A DNA stretch of 64,000 nucleotides from Rhodocollybia butyracea (Eukaryota > Basidiomycota > Agaricomycetes > Agaricales > Omphalotaceae): NCBI GenBank assembly GCA_015501585.1, contig JADNRY010000095.1:62001-126000 (forward strand). Direction: 5' to 3'. A program made the position numbers and the translations under genes. This document shows positions 9,972 through 20,622 of the stretch, piece after piece. The notes beneath the pieces were generated by a model. That model had not been told where the DNA came from, searched no databases, and saw only the letters and a program-made list of their open reading frames with translations. Position 1 is the stretch's first letter. Every line of letters starts with the position of its first letter.

Positions 9972-10724
9972 GTTAACGGAGATTTGATCACCTGCATTGG
10001 CTGCGTATTCAGGCTTTTAGCCGTGCGGCCAACTGACCAGAATCCACGCGTCGGATATAGTTTGGACAAAATTAAATTTCACTCCTGTAACTCTCAACAT
10101 TCACGAGTCTCTAGGAAGATATCCCAGGATTCAGTTTCACCGTTTAAGGCGGGAAATGCGTAAGCCATAAGGCCCATAACATCGATTGTATCTGAGGCAT
10201 TGCCAAGTTAATCAGCCCCATGTTCCATTAGTTTCTGTACGTTCGTTGGTGTACAGAAACCAATGGAACATGGGGAATCTAGGCCAGAGATTCCGAGATA
10301 CAACTTGTACGTACAAGAAAACGAAAGAGTCTAGGAAGCGAAAGGTTCTATGGAGTTCATAAGAACCATTGTGGCCTACATAACGATTGACATGAGGGAA
10401 GGTTCGAAACTTGTTTGTTTACAAGCCAATCAGATGGCATGTTACGCATGCGGAGGTGGGTTGAAGGAGTTAAGCGCGCTTATCTCCAGATAAGATAGCG
10501 ACATTATCTTATCTCGTGGAGGCCGAATTTATTGTATAGTAGCCGTCGCATACAGTGTATCGCGAGTCGACACGGCAATATCAAAAACGAATCGTGTTCT
10601 GTAACTCATTCAGTACAAGCAAGAGTTACAACGACTAGCCTCCAGACCGTAAAGTCGAATATAGGGTAATGAGCATAAGTACATTATATTACAGTATATT
10701 TTAAGCAATAGTAAGTGTCGTAGC
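9972..10724. other. Intergenic with a hairpin
   Basis: I see no coding signal. The region contains the 60-bp inverted repeat at 10216-10275 and two copies of a GATAAG-type motif near 10488-10520 (agataagatagcgacattatcttatct), itself a small inverted repeat. Confidence 0.45.
10216..10275. repeat. Near-perfect hairpin, 25-bp arms, 10-bp loop
   Basis: The left arm at 10216-10240 begins ccccatgttccatta and the right arm at 10251-10275 is its reverse complement with one A/G mismatch (which would pair as G-U in one RNA orientation). The loop is gttcgttggt. It lies in otherwise unique intergenic DNA. It could be a small foldback transposon, a hairpin RNA precursor or a terminator-like structure. 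Confidence 0.8.
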
Positions 10725-11713
10725 CTACAGGATAAGTAGCCTGGTGTTTGGCTCTGGGGACAGAGATTTTGTCTGTGAGACCGGGTGGCATCGTTTTGTG
10801 CTCCATTCCAACTGCTGCTTCTTTACTTTGTCCGCCGAGGGCTCCCAACCATCCAACTCGCTCGTATAAAGCTTTTTCCAATACGTCGGTAAATCAAATG
10901 GCCAGTTGAATCTGGGAATGATTAACATTCTGGAGTCGTCAAAGTTTTCAGATTCCAACGCCCCACGCATCGCTGATTCATTGGTTATGATAGCAAGTAC
11001 CTCTAGCGCAGGGCCGGAGTGTAAGAGTTGCCGAAGGACTGGAATAAGATACATGTGCTCCGAGGGAAAGAGGTCGCCGATAATAAGGTGTTTGAGATGA
11101 GGCAAGGCTATTAGAGCTTCCCAGTCAATGAGCGTTCCGGAATTTAAGGGGGGTGGGAGGACAATATCCAGATGGGTCAGGTTTTTGGTATAGTTCGTCT
11201 GAGAACGAGGGTATGCTATTCCGCTCGGTCACCATATCAAGTTTTATTGAAAGACGAGTCAGGTGAGAGAGGGAGGTAGGATTTAGATATCGCAATAACC
11301 ATCCGTCGTGTTGGTGTTGGACCCAGCAAGTTAGCTGCGTGAGACCGGTGCACACGGATAAGATCCTGCCAGCCTCGGCTGGGGTTACAGAATAGCTGAG
11401 ATATAGCCGTTTAATCCGTCGAGTGAAGAATTCTGCGGGCTTTGCTTCGATGGTTCTGAGCAAGGCCGCCGTTCGGGACGAAGGAAGGTCTAAAACCACC
11501 GTTTCATAGATGATCCATTCCATCCTACAAATGACATTGGTCACCTAACCGAGAACGAGATGAAAACAAAACTCACCAGTACTGAACGGTCTTGGATAAT
11601 CCAGCCAACTTCACCGCCGTCCCAGGAAATTTTCGAGCAGTTACCTCGAAGATCTCCCTCCCTATATCTGATGGTAGCTCGACGGACTTTTTTAAAGAGA
11701 GAGACCCGCACAT
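10725..11713 (-). CDS. F-box-like / LRR-like protein, one frame interruption
   Basis: Exon 1 (ATG at 11713) encodes MCGSLSLKKSVELPSDIGRE and continues IFEVTARKFPGTAVKLAGLS, ending KTVQYW. A 50-nt intron (GTGAGT...GTAG) follows, then MEWIIYETVVLDLPSSRT. This fits the fungal F-box-like family, which opens with LPxDIxxEIFE and then a line about the affected building block (WMEWIIYETVVL). Leu-rich segments follow (RIKRLYLSYS; LTRLSIKLDM). Near 11190-11225 the reading frame must change to reach NLTHLDIVLPPPLNSGTLID. Removing 34 nt (GTGACC...CTCAG) restores phase exactly, which is short for an intron, so a one-base indel is the alternative. The end is at the TAA of RLLIL. Confidence 0.6.
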
Positions 11714-12282
11714 TTATGCTAGGCTAGTTGGAAAATGATTAGGGAAAACCGGGACAGGAGTTTATATCTACAACGACTCCGTCAGGGCCGGTCCTCGGGA
11801 CTCGCCACTGGCACTTAGAATTGCATAGCAGCGGGATCTTTTGATTGAGCCAAAGTGGCGAGGCGTTTTAGGAACTAGAAAATATTACGGCTTACACAAG
11901 CATTGCCCTGAAAGTAAGTGAATCCGAGTCAGTGAAATAACAACCGTTAAGTACTTGTCCCGGAACATTCGGGAGATCGGTTATTAAGGAGATTGGACGG
12001 GATCAATGGAATGGCAAGAGCGAAGGTTACGGTGATTGCAGACGAGAGTAAGTAGCCGTGGGAGTCGCTGGGAACTTGAGATTTCTCACGTGATCGCGAA
12101 AATTTATGACAGAGGCTAAACTGCAAGTTGTTTTCCTGTGTAGTAAGACCAAAAGGACAAGCAAGCAGTAACGTACAAAACTATAAATAAGTGTAATAAT
12201 TGTTAACACTGTCCATTCTTCTTTCGATTTCAAAAGCGCCGATCCTTAGATAATGCGATAGTAAATTGTCCAAGATACAGTA
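11714..12282. other. Intergenic, no gene seen
   Basis: This region separates two minus-strand genes. A minus-strand frame at 12027-12233 with a hydrophobic stretch has no recognisable domain and is not called. Confidence 0.45.
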
Positions 12283-15200
12283 TCACCGAGAATCTTGTGT
12301 CCGAGGAAGGCTCAAAGTAGATTTAGATTGGAATGAATCATAAGACGCCTGAGATCGCAGGTCAGTAGAACTCCCAGCAAAACCACCGGGCCTGGGACTA
12401 CCATCGGGTCTGGGGCTACCAGGACTAATGTACCCAGTACCACGAACCGGCCCTGGAAAGAGCAGCCACGGATCCACAGGCGAGTCATCTACGTTGCTAT
12501 TGTTGATGCTCCCGCTCCCAGCACTATCCGCAGAAAAACTACGAAAATGCGCTGGCGGAGCGAGCGTCGCTTCGAAAGGATACCCACGATGGTTTGCGAC
12601 CCCACTTTGAGAGGTGCTGGAAGGAGGAGCTCCGCCGTCTGGAGACCCGAATCTGGTAATCCAGGATCGCCACCCGTGTAGCCGTGCGTAGGCAGGGACA
12701 TGAGGCGGTGATGCTGCATAGGAGAGGTTAACGCTGGTGCTGGCGGCGTGTGGCTGACGCCACCGCCCAATCGAGAGGAAGATAAGGTCGCGGTGTTGTA
12801 TGGAGGTGACAATGGCGGTGTGCGGGTGACACCACCACCTAATCGAGAGGAAGGTAAGGTCATGGTGTTGTATGGAGGTGACGACGGCACTGGCGGCGTG
12901 CGGCTAACGCTACTACCCAGTCGAGAGGATGGTAAGTTTGTGGTGTTATATGGAGGTGACGACGGCATTGGCGGTGTGCGGCTGCCGCCAACGGCCAATC
13001 GAGAGGAAGGCAAGGTCGTGGTGTTGTACGGAGGTGACGACGGCACTGGCGGCGTGCGGCTGACCCCACTGGCCAGTCGAGAGGAGAATGTCGTAGTGTT
13101 GTATGGAGGTGACGATGGCGGCTTATGACTGACGCCACCGGCCAATCGAGAGGAAGGTAAGGTCGTGGTGTTGTATGGGGGGGACGAAGGCATTGGCGGT
13201 ATCTGGTTGAATCCACCGCCCATTCGAGAAGCGAATGTCGTGATGTTGTATCCAGGTGAAGATGGGTTGGATGGCGGCGGCGGCGGCGAACCAGAGCGCG
13301 CAATGCGAACTTCTTCTGGAAGAGGTGACGAGCGGTAAGGTGGAGATGAGATGAATGGGAATGATTCCGTCGAGTTGGATGGGTTGTGTTTGTGGGGCCG
13401 CTGGGGAATTGGTGGCCGAGGGCGTGACGTGGGATGAGATGAAGCCGGATACTGTGTGTTTGCTACTATCGGAGGCGATGTTGGTGGGGGAGGTAAAGGT
13501 ACGGGGGTTGGAACAGGTGAGTCATTCAAAGGACGCGAGGGATACGCAGAGGATGCGGTTGAATCTGGTACAGGAAGCAGCGGAAGATTCCGTTTCTGAG
13601 GAGGGGAGCGTGATGGAGGAGTAGCAGTGGAGGGCATACTTTCATTTGACGGCTTATTAAGCATCTTTCTAGGCAGTGAACGTGAAGAATGTGGTCGCGA
13701 GGGCACCGGAGGGGGTGTGGGAGCGGGGTAAGATGGTGCAGGAGGTGCGCGACGAGAAGCCTTGCTCGAACGATCTGGAGTTCGAGGTGGTGGTGGGATC
13801 TAGAGAGGGGCGTCGGAACACTGAACAGGTAGAAAATCAAACAAACGTACTCGTTGAACAGGGCTATCGGACCGAGGTCGAACGGGAGAAGGAGGGATGC
13901 GATGGCTTGGAGAACTTGTGGATGGCGAATCTATGGTGAAATTATCCCCAGTCTCCGAGATGATCATCACATCGTCTAGCTGATTGTGTGAATCACTAGG
14001 CTCAGAAATGAGCTGCTCGTTTTCGCGGACAATATTCATACCCCCTAAATTCATACCCCCTAAATCCAAATCACTGTCGTTCTCCTCTTCATCCTCTTCG
14101 AAGATGGTCTGACCAGCTTCGTGATATTCGAAGATAGGGCTCGTAAGGAAAACAGAGTCTGTTGTCTCCGTCCGTGAACCCCAAAGTCTAAACCCCCCTC
14201 TCCGATAATTCTCCAGCGTCGAGTCGGTTCGGGTTCTCTCGCTGGAAGCATCTATCTCAAACCTCCGTGAAGGCATGACAGGCTTGACGGAAGCAGGGGC
14301 ACTTTTCCAAGGGAGAATTGCAGTCCGACCTATTCTGCGAGCGAGCGGCGAGTTTTTCCAAAGATTTTTTCCAGGCATCGACCATGTACCCTTCTGGGGT
14401 TTTACAAAGTCCAAGTTATCCGAAGAGGAAGACAATCTGACATGCCCTGTAGATCGTCGTGAAGATGCGTTGGATAACCTCTCAAGTTCGTGATTTGCTT
14501 CCACTGGCCGGTCAATCACCCATTGTGGTTCACGACTCCCTGTTTTGATTCTGCTCGCTCCAAAACCGCCCCTGATAATACGCGACATAGCGACCCGCAT
14601 GCGATGCACTACACTTGGAGAGCCAGATTTTTTCGAGTGCCATATAAGGAACCCAACGATGAATGCAGCGGATACAACCACGCCAACAATTACGGGAGCA
14701 ACGATCTGAACTTGGTTCCATTTTGTAGGCGTCGAAGTGTTGGCAGCTGGTTACTCGTTAAACCAATTTAGAACAGGTGAGAGACAGCATACGCCGCACC
14801 TTGTAGAGCCGCGGCAATGTTGAATGACTGGTTTACTGGGAGACTCGTGAATGCCCAGGGAGGAAGACCCAAGCTGTTCGAGGAGCTGTACTGATCAGTG
14901 ACCAAGGTGATTCCCTGTTGTTCACAAGTACTTGTCCAATTGTTCGACAACGCTAGCGAATTCGCTGTGCCAGTAGACAGCAAACAAGCGCTCCATACAT
15001 TGAAGTAAACATTAGTGCTGTTTAAAGGCTCAGGATTGAGTAGGCTTCGATCGAAACTGTACATTCGGCTTACCATGTACACTTAGTGGGAGAAGGAGAG
15101 GCTCCAGTCGCTGATAATGTACCGAGTTAGCTTTTGTTTAGAGTCAAAAGAGATTTGATTGCGCACCGTCTCGCAATTTCAGAGCACCAGAGCAATTCTC

Positions 15201-15442
15201 TATGCTGCTCATCATCTGGCACGGTGTTTCTCCCTGGCCATTATCCAACTAGACATTCCCAATCAACATCATTTGAAAAACCGGATAGACAATCATACGA
15301 ACGGCAGAATAGCCTGGAGCCTGGAATCCAGAACTCGGTTAGTTAAGAAAAGTAGACGACATTGAAAGATACTGACTTGGTCGGCTGCAACATTTATCAG
15401 TAGCGATAGGAACTGGATGAGCAGTAAACAGCCAGGAAACAT
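12283..15442 (-). CDS. Single-pass membrane protein with Pro-rich cytoplasmic tail
   Basis: The ATG at 15442 begins a signal peptide (MFPGCLLLIQFLSLLINVAA). A secreted domain follows with several N-x-S/T sites and Cys (for example SNNWTSTCEQQGI; FTSLPVNQSFNIAAALQG). The membrane helix lies near 14720-14640 (APVIVGVVVSAAFIVGFLIW). The cytoplasmic tail is basic then acidic (FEEDEEENDSDLDLGGM). A 50-nt intron (GTACGT...CTCTAG, near 13851-13801) joins SPVQR to IPPPPRTPD. The tail then runs into seven Pro-rich units. The C-terminal part (WITRFGSPDGGAPPSS; PVDPWLLFPGP) is in a different frame from the repeats, so an unrecognised intron or an indel lies near 12740. The architecture is that of basidiomycete sensor-like proteins of unknown function. 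Confidence 0.6.
12750..13270. repeat. Coding minisatellite, 7 units of 72-78 bp
   Basis: The motif gtgttgtatgg recurs at about 12793, 12865, 12943, 13021, 13096, 13168 and 13242. On the minus strand each unit encodes roughly SSPPYNTTTLPSSRLGGG plus a variable GVSRTPPVP-like linker. Unit lengths are multiples of three, preserving the frame of the membrane protein that contains it. Confidence 0.85.
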
Positions 15443-17200
15443 AACATATGGAGGACAAAGGAAGAGGAAGCGAAGTGATACAATACATTCTTTTTTACAT
15501 ACAAGCAATTCTCCGCCAGGATCGTTCTCAAGGCACTGGACTGATAATCAGTTTGTCAACAGTTAGTCATCGCCACCCGGCAATTCAATACTTTGTATCA
15601 CCAAACAACGATGAAGTTTGCAGAAAAAATCTCCAGATTAGCTCAACGCACTACTCTCAGCTGTACACAATCATCTTTGGCGCAGCATGGACACAAATAA
15701 ACCGAGGCCAACCAATTTCCTGGCTCAAACGGTGCATCGCTTATGCAAAAGACGGGTAAAGTTACTAAATGATTATTCAAAACCTATCGGACTCGGAGTA
15801 CATCGGAGGCGAGCTAACACCGCAACTAGGCCACAGGCCCCCCCATATTTCATGGTCAGACCATGACCCACAGGATATCCACAAATAATGTCAAGCCTGA
15901 GATCTGAAAAGCTGCACGAGCCTATAACACACGCACATGTTAATGCCATGCCGCTGTTCCGATTTTCTCGATGGAACCAAGTATAAAAAGAACAACTCGT
16001 CGGCCCACCCCATTCGTACCTGGCATGACCTTATTGATTCCAACAGCTCGGGATAGATACAACTTGAACGCCACTCCAGCAATTCCTCAAGGCAAGTTTT
16101 CATCTCGGCGTCCAACATTGAGACAACAAGCGCTGTTTGTATCACAAATGAATACTACAGTACGGTATATAATCCCAAAAACGAAATCCTACCGGATAAA
16201 TTTCAAGTCGCCGCTTTAACAGGCTGTTGAAATCCCCGAGTTCAACAGTCCTTGGTAGCCAATGATCACGTCCAAGATGCCTGTCGCCTTTGGCCTTTCA
16301 TGTAATACGGCAGTAAGTACCGGAGACTGCCTCGAAAAAACTCTCACTGGATTTTTCCGACGTATTTATGGCGGGTGCAGAACGACGAAGAAGATGGGGT
16401 CGAGTCATGCGACGCTGGAATTTGGATGTCAATCACCAGGCTTGCCGTTGAGTTTCATTAGAAAATGGAAGCCAGAAACTGTCAACAGGGTACAGCTCGT
16501 CTAGAAAAGCTTTGTAGTAGAACGACAGGACGTTAGGACCCATAAGAAAGAAATGAAATATTTCGCTGGAATGCCGCACCTGAAGCCTATCATCCCAACT
16601 ATCCTCAAAAAACACACAAACTCAAAGCTCTATTCTTCCACTCGGGCCTCCCACCCAGGCATCATCTGATTTCCCCTCTAGAACTTGTACCTGAGGAGTT
16701 ATCACTTCTATCATACCCAAAGCGGGTATTCACATGTGTCTCCCGTTAACGAAATCCAGCGTTCGCGTGCAGGGTAGGCCAATGGAGGGCGAATCGGCCC
16801 TCGTCTGCTTTCTATGAAGACCCAATTTAGGGCAAAGATCTTCAAGTAGGCCATATTCTTCCTCGGAAATCGGTTATGAAGCTTCAAGCTGTGGAATTCC
16901 AAGTAAGATCAAAGAATATAGGTCTCCTCTGCTCTGCATTGACTCTAGCACCCCACTCTCCAACTTGATCAACTCCAAAGTTCGTCTACAGTTTCATCTC
17001 CTGTACACCACCCGTTTGCTTGGCATTGTGGGGTCGGACTCGAGGTTCCCCCGTTGAGGTCCAAGCTTAGCCTATTGATTGTAATGACGACAATTCCCGT
17101 TTTCTTATCGTTCAGGTTTGTTGATTATTGGGTCGTGATGAAGACTAGTAGCTGTTCCTGCTCCATCTTCGTCATCGATCTCACCCAGCCCGAATACTAG
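15443..17200. other. Long gene-poor stretch
   Basis: I found no complete gene. Weak coding traces include a minus-strand stretch near 16433-16615 (FLMGPNVLSFYYKAFLDELY) and a plus-strand frame at 15971-16219; neither matches a family I know. The last 250 bases are the upstream region of array copy 1, with pieces resembling the promoters of the other copies (for example 17037-17190). Confidence 0.4.
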
Positions 17201-17207
17201 TATAAAG
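17201..17207 (+). promoter_or_regulatory. TATA box of array copy 1
   Basis: TATAAAG followed by GCGC, 78 bp before the ATG. The same TATAAAGGCRC block recurs in front of every copy at a nearly constant distance. Confidence 0.75.
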
Positions 17208-17278
17208 GCGCGCACAGCTAGTGACATTTTACGACTCCAGACTATTCAGAAACTTCGTCAAAGTGCTTCATAACTTTA

Positions 17279-18072
17279 ATGTATTCACAACGCCTTCTAT
17301 CTGCATTAGCATATGCAGCTGTTGGTAAGGCCTCAGGCTCCCGAAACACTCCGCCGAGTTTGCATTGTAAAGTTTATCAAATTTCTTTCGCTAGAGTTTC
17401 TTTTACTAGTCGACGCCATTCCAGCTGCAACTACATCCGCGCCTCAGCCTTCAGTCACACTGTTCGTTGGCGATTCGACTTCTACATCAGGAGACATAGT
17501 CATCTCTGGTGGCACCACCGAAATTGATGCCACTGTCGTCGGTGTCAGCACGGGATCTGCAGGCACAGAGACGACATATTCCGTTGGTGAATATTTTAGT
17601 CGACCAGCCACTACCATTGCCGTAGGAGGAACTAGTAGTGGTAATACCTCAGGAAATTTTCCATTTCCCTCAGTGGTTCAAACGCTGAATTGTAAGCTCT
17701 TGGATCAAAACAACCTTGACGTTTCTCATGTTACTTGTAGATACCCTGGTTGAATCTTCAGCGGGAGGAGTTTTAATTCTTTCCAACTCCATTGGCGTTG
17801 AGGTCCAAAGCTGCAGCTTTGCTTCTGATGGAGGTCCGAGCGCTAATTGTGTGGAAGTAGTTACCGAAACAATAATTGAAACAAGCCCCGGCGCGACTAT
17901 GACTGTCTCGGAGACGCTCAGTACAACGTTTGAAGCTACGAAGTTCCCAATCACAGTTCTTTCTGTGCCAACTTCGACTTCCTCCACCTCGGATGCGGTA
18001 AAACCACGAACTGGCATCCGTTATCTAAATTGGTGTATGGGTGGTTTCGTCTTTATGTCGTGGCTCCTTTAG
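17279..18072 (+). CDS. Small secreted, probably GPI-anchored protein, array copy 1
   Basis: There are three exons. MYSQRLLSALAYAAV is a short signal sequence; an intron (GTAAGG...ACTAG) interrupts it and continues to VDAIPAATTSAPQPSVTL. The mature part contains GGTTEIDATVVGVSTGSAG and TETTYSVGEYFS. A second intron of about 50 nt follows LNC. Exon 3 has VESSAGGVLILSNSIGVEVQ, SCSFASDGG and a Ser/Thr stretch (PTSTSSTSDAVKPRTGI), ending in a hydrophobic tail (LNWCMGGFVFMSWLL), as in GPI-anchored fungal wall proteins. I do not recognise a named family. It is the first of five tandem copies and reads intact. Confidence 0.72.
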
Positions 18073-18485
18073 CGAAATAATCGCTCGGCTCTCTACCAAC
18101 ATGGTCATTATTTCTCTTTTGTCCCCAGAACATGTATTTAAATGCTGTATCAAGTTATGAAGCTAATAATCGTTCTATTCTATTAAGCCCAAATCGGATA
18201 TTCAGGTGTGGTTTTGTACTCTTGATCTCTCCTTCGTCCCACAGATCTACCGCTACCAAAGCGTACATAGCTCGTCATGATGTACGTAGGTGGCACATCA
18301 GGTAGTTTCTCGGATCCCGGCGTATCAGCACTTGGTCCTAAGCCGGTAATAAACCTAACCTAACCTAACTGGATACAACACTCATATGGGGTAGTTTTTA
18401 ACGGGGTATTACTCCGCATCTGCTCGCTGTTAAGGTGCAAGCGAAAATGAGCCGAAAATGAGCCTTGTATTTATATGTCAAAAAT

Positions 18486-18580
18486 GACTCCAGTCAGGTG
18501 GAGTCATTTTCGACTTTACATTTTTGACTTCACTCAAAATGACTCCAGTCAAAAGGAGTCACTCTTCACAAATGAGTCAT
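18486..18580. promoter_or_regulatory. Cluster of TGACTC/GAGTCA bZIP-like sites
   Basis: Two 22-bp inverted repeats with the same layout, TGACTCC-N8-GGAGTCA, lie at 18486-18507 and 18541-18562. A perfect TGAGTCA is at 18574-18580. TGAGTCA/TGACTCA is the known core of Gcn4/AP-1 type bZIP factors. The cluster is about 400 bp upstream of array copy 2 and is not present before copies 3-5. It may regulate copy 2 or be part of a decayed repeat. Confidence 0.4.
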
Positions 18581-18619
18581 ACTTCAGACTGTCAATTTCT
18601 TAGTGATTTTATAATTGTA

Positions 18620-18870
18620 ACCTCAGGGACACTCAGGGATAGCCAGGGCAGCCTGAGGACAACCCAACCTCAGGGAGACTCAGGGACAGCCAGGGCAACC
18701 CAGGGCAACCTGAGGACAACCCAAAGATGACTGAGGAAACCCAGGATATGGCCTCAAACCTGGGTTTCCCTGGTGACTGGGGTCAACCAGAGCCTTTGAG
18801 AGACACTGAGGCAGCCTAGGAATTTGGATAATTCCTGGGTTGCCTCAGGATATTCTAGGTTTGCCTGGGC
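18620..18870. repeat. CTCAGG/CCTGAGG-rich degenerate repeat
   Basis: Short related words (cctcaggga, gcctgagga, ccagggca, gtttccctgg) recur in direct and inverted orientation over about 250 bp and could fold on themselves. There is no coding potential. It ends just before the TATA box of copy 2. Confidence 0.6.
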
Positions 18871-18896
18871 ATTATGTACTTTTCCTGATGTACTGG

Positions 18897-18903
18897 TATA
18901 AAG
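18897..18903 (+). promoter_or_regulatory. TATA box of array copy 2
   Basis: TATAAAGGCACC, 84 bp before the ATG. The leader agctctctcaggaatttcg is shared with copies 3-5. Confidence 0.75.
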
Positions 18904-18980
18904 GCACCAATTACTATGGCACATATGGCTCATCTTACAACGACTTCCAAGCTCTCTCAGGAATTTCGCCAAAGTTCTCA

Positions 18981-19754
18981 ATGCATTCAAAACGCCTTCT
19001 ATCTGCCACATTAGCATATTCAGCTGTTGGTAAGGCCTCATGCTCTTGAAGCACTCCGCCAAGTTCACATTGTCAAGCTTATTGAATTTATTTTCCTAGT
19101 CAATGCCATTCCAGCCACAACCACACCTGCGCCTCAGCCTTCAGTCACACTATATTATGTTGAGGCTTCTGGAGCAGAAATTGCTTCCGGTGGCACCACC
19201 AAATTGGACATTACTGTCGTCGGTGTTAGCACGGGTTCTGCAGGCACAGAGACGACATATTCCTTTGGCGAATATCTTAGTTTACCAGCCACTACCATCG
19301 CTATAGAAGGAAGTAGCAGTAACACTGTGGATGTGTTGCCCTCACAAGTTGTAACACAAAATTGTAAGTACCTGTATCAACAACATCTTGACAGTTTTCT
19401 TATATTACTTGTGAGATAGATACTGTGGTTGAATCCTCAGCAGGAGCATTCTTGTCTTTGTCTAATTCCATGTACGTTGAGACCCAAAGCTGCAGCTATG
19501 CCTCTGATGGAGGCCTGAGTGGTAGTTGTGTTGATGTAATAGTCAGAACAATGCCACTCATGGGTCCCAAAACGACTACCGTTACCTTTGGTACCTTCAG
19601 TGCAATGTTTGAAGGGACGAAGGTGCCATTCACGGTCCTTGCTGCGCCAACTTCGACTTCTTTGACCTCAGATGCAGTAAAACCAAGAACTGGCATTCAT
19701 TATCTAAATTTGTGGATGGGTGGCATCTTCTTCATGTCGTGGTTCCTTCAGTAG
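18981..19754 (+). CDS. Small secreted, probably GPI-anchored protein, array copy 2
   Basis: Same structure as copy 1. The signal exon is MHSKRLLSATLAYSAV, an intron follows, then VNAIPATTTPAPQPSVTLYY and GGTTKLDITVVGVSTGSAG. An intron after QNC and exon 3 (VESSAGAFLSLSNSMYVETQ, SCSYASDGG) come next, with a Ser/Thr linker and hydrophobic tail (LNLWMGGIFFMSWFLQ). The frame is intact throughout. It shares with copy 1 the conserved VVGVSTGSAGTETTYS block, which may be the functional core. About 265 bp downstream the nested transposon block begins. Confidence 0.72.
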
Positions 19755-19828
19755 GGTAGGTTCTCTAGCAGCATGTACATCATCTTCCTCGTTTTCCCCC
19801 AGAACATATCTAAACACTGTATCAAGCC

Positions 19829-19900
19829 CCATAAAAAAAGCCATCGCAGCATTGACTGAGACTTGAGAGGTGTGCTTTTTCTTCCCACCCGACGTAATTG
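19829..19900 (-). pseudogene. Relic of an F-box gene 3' end behind copy 2
   Basis: The sequence aaaaagccatcgcagc...gactgagacttgagagg matches the region of 49150-49215 that encodes the C-terminus of the F-box gene at 49090-50607. It is in the same tail-to-tail orientation to the array gene. Similar relics follow copies 3 and 4. Confidence 0.5.
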
Positions 19901-20030
19901 CTCTGCTTTCTAGCAACACGGACATTATTTCCTTCCTTTGTCCCCGGACCATGTATTTAAACGCTGTATCAAGTTACGAAGCTAATATTTGTGTATGTCA
20001 ATGCCAAAGCGGATATTCACACTACAGCGC

Positions 20031-20283
20031 TATAACGCGCCCTATGGGCAAAGTCCTTAAGAACACCGGTGAACACGACAAATAGGATACTATTGTGTGT
20101 ACGACGGTGTAAAAGACTAACTAGACTCTTAAGTAATCGTACGATACTTATAGTAACGGATTTATTATATAATTAATAATAAATAGAATGATAAGATAGA
20201 CCATTTGGTCTATCGGCGGCGTCTAGGATGACCGTATCGCCGGATACGGTCAGTGGTGATTATGGAGAGGCGGAGGCGTTACA
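20031..20283 (-). repeat. 3' LTR of the gag-only element
   Basis: 253 bp, differing from the other copy at about four positions, all transitions as far as I could read. Confidence 0.88.
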
Positions 20284-20622
20284 CCCTCCCCCACCAGATT
20301 AACATCAGGGATGTGAATCGAAAATGGTAATGACATCATCACCATCCAAACCATTTTTAATTTGGTTTAACATAGAATGATCCCGTATCAAGTACGGGAT
20401 TAATTGATGCGGCGCATCAGATTTTCGGACTTGTCCGAATCAAACGATAGTGGGCGTACCACTAGAGCATGATTTGATTCGGAAATGTCCGAATGTTCAA
20501 CGCGCAGACTCGGAAGTTTCCGAGTAGTGCTTAATGAGGATTCTCAGTGAGCATCCGGGCTGAGGATAAGTAGTGATGCCCAGGTAAGGCATATTACCTG
20601 GGCGTCGGAATAAACCAATAAA

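Larger units (their letters stand above)
18073..18896. other. Spacer between array copies 1 and 2
   Basis: At 18197-18222 (ggatattcaggtgtggtttt) lies the paralogous empty site of the 22.7-kb insertion behind copy 2. Sequence at 18230-18380 is repeated behind the insertion at 42730-43460. A short telomere-like run (cctaa x3) is at 18351-18367. Two repeat clusters follow and are listed separately. Confidence 0.6.

Noticed and set aside
12750..13270. Regular repeats suggesting a CRISPR-like array
   Set aside because: Units are contiguous, of variable sequence, encode a Pro-rich protein in frame and lie in a eukaryotic gene; there are no spacers.
15448..15759. Plus-strand frame with FGAAWTQI, similar to FGAAWTTR of the DUF1349 protein
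   Set aside because: The similarity is limited to about eight residues; no other DUF1349 block is present nearby.
18351..18367. Telomere-like cctaa repeats (also near 43440)
   Set aside because: Only three short units, embedded in a duplicated spacer; not a telomere or interstitial tract of meaningful length.
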